64,000 nucleotides of DNA from Fennellomyces sp. T-0311 (taxonomy: Eukaryota; Mucoromycota; Mucoromycetes; Mucorales; Lichtheimiaceae). The first letter of the stretch is position 1, and the number at the start of each line of letters is the position of its first letter. The notes beneath the pieces were generated by a model. It was not told the origin of the DNA, did no database searches, and worked only from the letters and a program-made list of their open reading frames with translations. The translations under genes and the position numbers were made by a program. This document shows, piece by piece, positions 56,051 to 64,000 of this stretch. The stretch spans positions 248,001 to 312,000 of the forward strand of contig JALLLT010000040.1 in the NCBI GenBank assembly GCA_025266875.1, written 5' to 3'.

Positions 56051-58740
56051 TTATTGACTCTGATAAAGCTCTACAATCTGCGTATATAACCAACGAATTA
56101 CTTTTTTTTTCGCCGGGAAAAATAAACAAAAGAAAAACAAATACCTGCTCGCTCGTCGTGCAATCCTCGGGCTCCTTGTCGTCGCGGAACCGAATGAACC
56201 GCGGAAACCGCAAGGATATCCCCTTGGCCTCGTCCACCAGCCCAACACCCGCCATGTACCGCGGGCTGATGCTGAGATCCGCGCATTTGACCTCCCACAC
56301 CTGCTTGGGCGAGAACCACACATCCGGCGTCACTGGATTATCGCCGAGCTGATAATAGCGTGGCGCTGCAGGCACTTCATGATCCTTGAGGCGTTCGTAA
56401 AAGTCCTTCAAGTTCTCGTCTGAAAAGCCCGTGCCAATCTTGCACACCGTTTGATAGTCGCCCGACATGGGATCGTAGCACGCCAGCAAGAACGAACCGT
56501 ACACTTGGGTTCGTTTGCCCTTGCCCAGAAACGCGCCAATGACAACCAGATCGATCGAATCACCCACGCCTCCCAGGTAGTCCTTTTTCACCTTGAGCCA
56601 GTTCCTTGATCGTTTGGATGGCTCGTACGTGGCCTCGTCGCCGTCGTATACCTTGACCATCAGACCTTCGCACTGGCTGTGGATCGATACATCTAGGAAC
56701 TGCTGGATATCCTCAATGTTGTTGGTGTCCATGAACTTGGCGTAGTAGAACTCGTTGTCGGTTTCTTGGAAACTGTCCACCAGTGTCTGTCGTCGCACGC
56801 TGAGAGGCTTTTGTAGCAGTGATTCGCCGTTCATGTACAGACAGTCGAACGCAAAGATCGCTACTTGTACCGTGATTTCGTTTTCTCGCACGTCTTTGCG
56901 CTTTCGTGTGCTCAGCACCTGGAACGGCAGTATACACTTCTTTTGAAGGTCCCACGCCACAGCCTCACAGTCAAGAATGAACGATGATGTGCTTGGTTTG
57001 ACCCACTTTTTTTTTGCTCCCCTTAGTCAGATAACCGTTGGAGCAAATGTCCAGACACTCACCTTGCTGAGTTTGTCCACAATATCCGGATACCGTATCG
57101 ACATGTCTTCCGAATTTCGACTGTAGATCTTTGTGGTGCCATCTGGCAGTTTGTGGATCTAGCGCACGTCAGTCCTTGCGAATATACTATATTAATATCG
57201 CCTTTTACCTGTGCTCTTTCACCGTCGTACTTAAACTCGCATGTGAACGGACGTCCTTCAAATCGATCCAGCACTTCGGTCAAACTCTTGGTAGGATGAG
57301 CCAACATAGGTTTCAATGGAATACCCGGTCGCATCTTGCATTGCTCTTCAAGTTCATCGATGGGGTAACTTAGCAACGCCGGCAAGATCATATCATATGA
57401 AGGAAGTTGACTGTCCACCTGTATTAGTCTTTGTGCGCTTCACTTTCAGGAGCGAAAACTCACTTGTACACGGATTTGATGGTATCGACCGCATGAGACA
57501 ATTGCTGCTCCTTTTCTTCCGTTTTCATCTTTCCAGCACCAGGCTGGGATAAGACCACCGCATGTCCCAGAGCAGTCAACACCGTTTGTTCAGCAAGACC
57601 GATACGAAGCTTGCCTTCCAGTTGTCGGATCAAATACTTTGCTTCGCTATCTTTGCAAGCGCTAAGCAAACCTTGGATATAGTTGACTTTGTTTGTTTGC
57701 GACTTTTCCATTGTCAATATCCATCGTCAATCTACTTTTGCCATAGCAACGTACCGAATTGCCTTTGAGAGAAGCAATATCTCGCAGCTTTTTAAATACG
57801 CCTGTGACAGTCAATGGTGCTGGCTTGAATAGAGTGCGCTGCTTGCCCTTGCTGTTCTAAACCACAGGCTCAGTATTTGCGATGATCCATTTGTTCAGTG
57901 TCGCATTTTACCATGGCAACGGTACCCAAGTCACCCGTCTTTCCATACTCTTGTTGAATGCTTTTGAGCGAGTGTCCCGTTGAGTTTGCGATGGCTTTCA
58001 TCAGCAGCGATTCACCGATACCGAGTTCCAACCCTTCGTAATCCGGACACAGCTTGTTGATACACATGTAGAGCGTGCAGAGTAAATCTTGTTTTTGTTT
58101 CTGGATCACTTCGACAAACAAAGTAACCAGATACTCAGTGATTTCCAATCGTTTCGTGGTCGCTTCGCATAGTTCAAACGTTTTGCATAACACGGCATAA
58201 GGTACCCTAATTGTCTCGGGTGAGTTGTCTCGAAAACCATCCGAACAAATCAATTGCTCTACCTTTGTCCCTCCTTCCAATCGGCAACGATTTTTGATCG
58301 TGTTTCCGTCGTTGAGAAGCATGCCCTGCGTTGCATTATAAGTTTTCGTCGTCTCTTTTTTCGTTACGCAAGACGTACATCATATGCGCAGCTGCTTCGT
58401 CGTCTTGCTTTTCCTGCGTTTGCTCCTTCTCTTGTTCAGCAGCTTCCGCCATTTCCTGATCTTCGTCTTGTTCCAGCCTTCGTTTCTTTTCGTTCTCAAT
58501 GTCTTCATCGTTCGAATGTTCGTCGCTTGCTGCCGATCGCGTTCGCTTAACTTTTTTTTTTAAAAAAAAAGTTAGATTGCTACGTTTCTTGTCCTGAACA
58601 AAAGAGGGCATTATACCTTGCTTCTTGCCCTTGTCACCACCAAAGAAGCTCCTACATGTTCCCTTGTAAACATTCAAGAAGCGAATTTGAGGCTATTTTT
58701 TTTACCCCAAAGTTGCTTGTGTAGCTTTTTGTCCTGCCAT
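56051..58740 (-). CDS. CDC9: DNA ligase I (ATP-dependent)
   Basis: About 700 residues over many exons; ATG at 58738-58740. The N-terminus has a PCNA-binding box QATLGSFF, formed across the first intron (58652-58705), then an acidic, Glu/Gln-rich linker. The DNA-binding domain starts around [22 protein letters not shown] and includes EYGKTGDLG. The adenylation domain has the catalytic Lys in [11 protein letters not shown], the AWDLQK and TRKRKDV region, and EGLMVK. The OB-fold region has [16 protein letters not shown] and [12 protein letters not shown] last intron joins TTSEQ to IVELYQSQ and the stop at 56051-56053. The enzyme seals Okazaki fragments and repair nicks in the nucleus. Confidence 0.95.
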
Positions 58741-58818
58741 TTTGCGTAAAAACGCGTGTTGCGCGCCAAACATAACTCTTTTTAACTTCTTAATTCATAC
58801 TCCGCCAACGCGACTTTA

Positions 58819-60105
58819 TTAATGGTTTTCATCTTTGATTTGATACGAATCCGGCCACTGACGATGGATCTTGGGTGTGTTTTGCTCCGGCTGGGGCATC
58901 CAGTTCTCAAAATCACTATCAAATCTCGGTTCACGCAGAGGTATCTCTTGATCTTCTTCGGGATGCTTCTTGTGATGCACAACGTGATACCTGTTGTGGT
59001 TGACAGGTGCAGATACCGGTTTCGTGTCGTAGAGAAGTTGGGACGTGGTTTTCTTGGGCGTATCCATGGAAGAGTTTGTTTGCGATGTCAAGGGTGGCTG
59101 CATAGACAATGGAGGAACCTTGATCCGCCCACTTTCGGGATCGGCGTTGAACCACAAAGCTTGATCGGTCATACTACGTTTCGCCACAGCCGCGTAGGAT
59201 GCTCGTCTCGTTTGATCCTTGGACGTCTCTTTGGTGCTGGTGGTTCCCTTGATGCTTTCCATGATGCCCGGTCTCTTGGTAGTCTGCTTCTTGGCGGCGC
59301 CGCTATTTTTGATCGGTCTCATGATCTTGAAGCTGCCTTGAACATCGTCATATGCTTCATCAGACCCCTGCACTTCCACATCGGGTTGAGTGCCCCATTC
59401 CTCGTGATCGTTGCTGTTGTTGTTATTGTTGTTGCGAAAGAAGAACGAGTACGCACGGTCTGACCATGATGTGCGACGTTCTTTCTCATCGGGAGAAAAG
59501 AAGAAGGAAAGTGGCCACGAACGACGGTTTTCTTGCTTTTGTTCATCCACCATTGGCTTTCGTGGCTTTGGCTCTTGGTCCTCTTGCTTTGGCTCCTCCT
59601 GCTTGCTTGCCTGATCATCGTAACCGGTGCTCCAGCTATTAAGCGCATCGGAAAGTTTGTCGATCAATGCATCTGCGCTTGATGATGATCGTCGTAGCAC
59701 TATTGCATTATATTAAAGTACGGAACCGTATTAAACACGTGTGTGCGTGTGCAATATACCATTTTGACCTGCAGCTTCAATGCGCTGCACGAACGATTCA
59801 CGACGCTCTTCAGGCTCCATACTAGGTCGACTCAAAAACTGAGGTCGTTGCGGTTGTAATGATTTGTTGGGTTCACGTTGTTTGCCCTTATTCCAACGTC
59901 GTTCAATGATATCTGCGATCGAGTGTCCTCCAGAAGTGGGCTCACCCTCGATACTGCCCATTCTTTGTTGTTGGCGCGGATGGACAGATTCTTCTTGATG
60001 TCGAGTAGGTGCTTGGGTAGGGCTGTCCTGAGGGCTATAACTGGATAGCTGTGTGTAATCGTTCTCGCGATGACGTGTCACGAAATCGGTTGTATGACGA
60101 TCCAT
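58819..60105 (-). CDS. Hypothetical disordered Ser/Lys-rich protein
   Basis: Two exons, 59760-60105 and 58819-59699, with a 60-nt intron; 408 residues from the ATG at 60103-60105. An in-frame ATG 21 nt upstream is possible. The protein is low-complexity and highly charged. It has short helical islands (HSIADIIERRWNKGKQ, MEPEERRESFVQRIEAAGQN, ADALIDKLSDALNSW), a poly-Asn run, an FFFSPDEKERR segment and a conserved-looking RRASYAAVAKRSMTDQALWFNAD block. I recognise no domain. The AVAKR and basic clusters could be localisation or phosphorylation sites. Probably a regulatory or scaffold protein, but this is inference. Confidence 0.65.
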
Positions 60106-60404
60106 GTCTTTTTTTTTTGATAACAATAATAATAGTAAAAAAAAAGATGTGGTGATTATTTCTAAGCAAATGAAAAAAATTTATTTCATGCATAGGATCA
60201 CCCATGAACATCTTACGACAGTTTTTCATCAAACGGAAGAAATATTAAGCTCCTTGGTGATAGATCACACGATGTATACCAGGGTTAATGCAGCGGAGCG
60301 CGCGCAGGTATTAAAATTATTTTTCCGACGGCCAACCTCACCTGTCAAAAATTCATCAGAAAAAAAAGTATATTACCGACTGCCTTTTCTTTGATTATAA
60401 CACC

Positions 60405-61243
60405 ATGGCCTCATCGCCCAACACACTCGCATTGCCTTCTACATTTCTACCTCCCCCTCGCCACCCAAGAACTGACTCTGTTCAGTCTGGAAGAATCGTC
60501 GTCGTTGCTTATGATCAGTCCAGAGCAAGTGACGCTATCCTCGACAAGGTGATTCGCACTGGTTTGCTTCAGCCTGATGACGATATTCGTCTCGTACACA
60601 TTCTTCCCCAGCAAGACTTTTTTTCTTCGTTCGTCTCGGCCAATACTGTCATGTCCAATACGTACGATACGCAGACTTCCGGCAAAGAAAAGACTTATAA
60701 TGAACAAATGATGGTGGATGCCAAGGAAGATCTTCTTATGGCCGTTGCCAAGGTGCTTCGACAACATTCGGTAGGCTTTGTTTTTTTAAAAAAAACATAA
60801 TAATAGAAAGAAGAGATTGCGGTTTGGACTGATTTGCCCGCATAGTTCCAACATGTCAAAGTTGAAGTCGTACAAGGTGATCCGAAACAATCCTTGGTGG
60901 ATTACTGTCAAAGTGTGCGACCGACGTTCATGATGACCGGCTCGCGTGGTTTTGGCAAAGTCAAGGGGTAATGGGGTTATTATAACGGTCGATCTGGGAC
61001 TTGCTAGCTTACTGTGTGCAATACGCGTAGTTCGATTCTCGGGTCCGTATCAGATTTCCTTGCCAAAAATTGCCCGTGCCCGGTAATGATCATCAAGGTG
61101 ACGGACGCCGAAATCAAAGCACGCGAAGACATGTCCGAAAAGAAGAAGTCCATCTTTTCCAATTTCCTTGGTAAGTGATAGAACATGACGGTACAGCAAT
61201 TTACTAATCTGTCTATTCAACCAAAACAGCCAATAAACAGTAG
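60405..61243 (+). CDS. Universal stress protein (UspA family)
   Basis: Exons 60405-60770, 60846-60967, 61031-61170 and 61230-61243; 213 residues. After a Pro-rich N-terminal extension the Usp fold begins with RIVVVAYDQSRASDAILDKVI. DIRLVHILP follows, and later VKVEVVQGDPKQSLVDYC. The ATP-binding signature GSRGFGKVKGSILGSVSDFLAKNC matches the G-x2-G-x9-G(S/T) pattern, so it should bind ATP. The strand CPVMIIK ends the domain; a Lys-rich tail follows. Cytosolic. The last exon is only 14 nt. The first intron contains a T7/A8 palindrome just after the donor. Biological role by family: stress or growth-arrest response. Confidence 0.9.
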
Positions 61244-61310
61244 TCGCTAATAAGTTGTAATACGGACAATATTTACATTAAAGAGTGGTATACATATTTA
61301 ATCTTTCCTG

Positions 61311-63700
61311 TTATGACTCGTGCGCCTTGCGGATATCGCGGCTGGCTTTGATGAGGGGAATCAGCGAACGTACATTCTCGGCCTTGTTGAGGAATGGATG
61401 GTCGAGCAAAACGTTGGCATCCGGGCGATTGCGGCTTTCCACTTGCAACGCCAATCGCAAAAAGTCCAACAGTTGTTCCGAAAGAGCTTCTGGATGTTGC
61501 AGTGTCGGTGTACCGTTGGTCGCAATCAAATACAACGCACGCAACGGATTCTCATGCAAGTACGGTGGTTCACCTTCGATCATTTCAATCACCATGATGC
61601 CCAGAGACCAGATATCGATCCGAGGACCGTACTCTTTCCTCGTCACCACTTCGGGCGCCATCCAATAAGGTGTGCCCACCATGGTCGTTCGCGACTCTTC
61701 GTCATTGAGTCTGGCGCAGAATCCGAAATCCGTCAACTTGACCTGGCCGTTCAATCCCAACAATACATTGTCGGATTTGATATCGCGATGGATGATGTCT
61801 AGATGGTGCAGGTGGGATATGCCTTGCAATGACCCGCGACACACGGTGGCAATTTGTGCTTCGGTCATCATGCTGGTTGTCACCACGTCTGTAAGTGATC
61901 CTCCTTCCATATACTCCATCACCACCCATAATTCTCCTGTCACAAGGAACGAATCGATGAAATTGACAATGTTGTTGTGCTGCGCCTCGCGCATCACCAG
62001 GATTTCGTTTATAATCAGTTCCTTCTTGGGTTGTTGTGCCAGATTCATCTGCTTGATGGCCACAGAAATGTTGGTGTCCACGGATTGTGCTGTGTATACG
62101 CCACCCGAAGCACTAATCCATGACTTAGTACAATTGATCCCCACGCCTTTCTTTTTTCTTTTTCTTTCTGTGCTTACCCTTGTCCAATTTTGACCATGTT
62201 GCGATAGAGTTTGGTTGGATCGGCGTCTGTGCAAATGGCACGCAATTCTGCCAAGATTTCTGCGTCACGCGCCGCTTCCTTTTGTCGCCGCTGCTCCCGC
62301 CTCCGTACACGAGGCTCGGGTGGGGGTGCAGTGTCCAGCGCTGGGTCCAATGGAGCTGCAACAGGTGAAATGTATACGTCGTTGTTATTGTTGTGGTGGT
62401 GATGGTTGCTATGGGTGATTTCCAAATGCGACGCCCTCTTTTCATTTGTGGGCTTTGTTGACAATTTGGGACGGGGCGGGGCTACTGGGGCGGTGGATGG
62501 CGTGGGCGATTGCGGGGTGGTGGAGATGGAGGTATTACTACTCGTACTATTCTTCATGATAGGTTTGGTGGACAGCGGTGGTTTCGGCGGTGGTTTTGCC
62601 GGGATCGTCGGCCGGGATTTATTTTCGAATTGATGCAAGCGTTCAGCGATGCTGACCTGTGGTGCCTCATTTTCAGCTAACAAAAAAAAAGCGACTTAGT
62701 ACCCCAATTCATTTGTTGTTGTTATCCAAATAAAGCTTACGTTCAGACGACGGAGACGGTGGCCGAGGTGGTCGCGCGGGAATAGCAGGCGGACGAGCAG
62801 GCAGCTCCGGCTTGGCATCCTCTTCTGCGTTTGACGGCACCACAACAAGTCTTGGCCTCGTACGCTGAGGTAACGGCGGAGGTGTCATGCGTTTCACCAC
62901 TTCGCTCGAGAAATGCCTTGGGTGTGCATTCCCGAATTTCTCCCATACGACATCCTGCGATTGTTCACGCGTCTCCTTGTAGAATCCAATCACATCCAAT
63001 ACCGCCTGCGGATTAGCTTGTTGTTCGCGTTTTGAAATGCCACTTTGTTGTAACAGTATCTGCCATTCCCGCGGCAAACCCGTGAATTCACCCGTTTGTG
63101 CATTGAATCCAACGTGCGTGACATGGACCAGATTGTATGGTGATGAGATTTTGGTCTTTTCAGAGTTTGTAGACGATGCTGAAGACGTGCTCCCGGAACC
63201 CCATAAATCTATAGTTCAAATAAACGGTGTTATCCATGACATGTGTCACATCACAAAGCCCTTCTTTCTCACCTACCACTGACACTGCCTACTACTCGAT
63301 CCAAAACTCCTTTCAGAGCTGCCGAAGTGGTTGATCCAACTTGAGTAATGATACCATTGCCATTCATTGCATGACGGCCACCGGTAGATGTAGGTGTTAT
63401 GGTGATAAGTGGCTCGGTTGGCTCGGCGGATACTTTGCTTATTGAACGCAATGTAGCCGCATTGGGTCGTGGTGGTGGTATAGGAGGCGCTCCATTATTG
63501 TTTTTTAGTGAATCGATGGCGTGCTTGGCGGGCTTGGGTGGTAATGGAGGTACAGGGGTTCTCGGCACTTGGCTTGAAGAAATGGCCGGCTTTGTGCTAT
63601 TAGGTGGACGAACGGGCGCCGGCGCCTCATTATCTGATTTGCTGTTGAATAACTTGATATTGGCAGAAACGATGCCAGACGCCGGGGGTGGTGTAGACAT
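61311..63700 (-). CDS. PAK/Ste20-family protein kinase
   Basis: Start chosen at the ATG at 63698-63700 (MSTPPPASG). The N-terminal ~150 residues are Pro-rich ([15 protein letters not shown]) and likely bind SH3 domains. A CRIB/p21-binding domain follows: [29 protein letters not shown], the site for active Cdc42/Rac. A second Pro/Ser/Thr-rich linker leads to the kinase: glycine loop GQGASGGVY (split by an intron), [17 protein letters not shown], the activation segment [14 protein letters not shown] and [14 protein letters not shown]. It ends KAHES. No PH domain is seen, so it resembles Ste20 more than Cla4. By family it relays Cdc42 signals to MAP kinases and actin polarity. Confidence 0.92.
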
Positions 63701-63816
63701 GTTTTGGAATGTCCAATCGCATTGGCACAAAAGAAAGAAGTTGAAGAGGCTTTCTTTCTGTTGCAACTTGATATTCCGCAACCAACGTCCAACGGCCGCC
63801 TAAAACAAAAATAAAA

Positions 63817-64000
63817 ACGAATTTTCGGCACTCTTTCCGTTTTCTTATCTTCTGAGCTATCGAAAAGCTCCTGTAGTAAGGTCAATGCTTTGCAGGCAAG
63901 CAGTGCGGCCTTGCGCGCAGTGCTTTCTTTGCTCTTTAAGCCTCTTCTTGTCCCGTCGTGATACAAGAGAAAACGTGACAGGACATTGATGGAAAAAGAG
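63817..64000 (-). CDS. Partial gene or upstream exon at window edge
   Basis: On the minus strand a frame is open from the window edge. It reads YHDGTRRGLKSKESTARKAA and then a helical LLACKALTLLQELFDSSEDKK stretch. The Lys/Ala helix resembles the end of a double-stranded-RNA-binding or other helical domain, but this is only a pattern. It could be the 3' part of a separate gene, or an upstream exon of the kinase joined by a weak donor near 63817. Neither can be settled inside the window. Confidence 0.3.

Noticed and set aside
58822..59463. 213-codon plus-strand frame
   Set aside because: Lies opposite the long minus-strand hypothetical gene, which has the better start, intron and length.

Overview
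The window reads as nuclear DNA of a filamentous fungus, most likely an early-diverging Mucoromycota species of the Mucorales type. The genes carry many short introns (mostly 50-66 nt, GT...AG), there are no operons or ribosome binding sites, and the set includes fungal markers: bifunctional PurK-PurE AIR carboxylase, SIP5-type RING protein, Ste20/PAK kinase, UBE2H-type E2 and DNA ligase I. No plasmid, prophage, CRISPR array, rRNA or intact tRNA was found. I rebuilt the spliced genes by eye from splice sites, reading frame and protein-family motifs; no alignment or search was run.

Layout. 0-3 kb: a decayed, edge-truncated copy and then an intact copy of a seven-helix membrane protein with a Gln/Pro tail. 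3.6-5.7 kb: a nine-intron gene for an unrecognised 511-residue protein containing three tandem 45-nt symmetric mini-exons. 7.7-9.9 kb: an MFS sugar porter with a 5-nt microexon. 10.1-12.1 kb: an MFS anion/cation-symporter pseudogene with two TGA stops. 12.6-20.1 kb: three cytochrome P450 paralogs (-, +, -), the middle one with an acidic tail, around a 1.3-kb divergent intergenic region holding a branched inverted repeat. 21-27.3 kb: a rhodanese-like/methyltransferase fusion, alanine-glyoxylate aminotransferase, an MFS_1-like transporter and a G-protein alpha subunit.

27.3-30.9 kb is AT-rich and largely empty. 30.9-33.1 kb: 1-Cys peroxiredoxin, a small hydrophilic protein and an ER FKBP isomerase. 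33.1-38 kb is another gene-poor stretch with a degenerate coding relic. 38-42.8 kb: two intact tandem MFS paralogs of the pseudogene at 10 kb. 43.4-46.6 kb: AIR carboxylase and a SIP5-like RING protein. 46.6-53.4 kb is sparse, with an F-box/LRR-like relic, a methyltransferase and a small homeodomain protein. 53.5-64 kb is gene-dense: zinc alcohol dehydrogenase, E2 enzyme, DNA ligase I, a hypothetical protein, a universal stress protein and a PAK kinase.

Functionally the window mixes housekeeping genes (purine synthesis, DNA ligation, ubiquitin conjugation, protein folding, signalling) with accessory genes for transport and oxidation (P450s, MFS carriers, ADH). The P450/MFS block is where duplication and decay are most visible. 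I see no classical biosynthetic cluster, because there is no PKS, NRPS or terpene synthase. The most unusual features are gene-structural: duplicated mini-exons, very small exons, a GC-AG intron, a frame-neutral intron and alternative in-frame starts.
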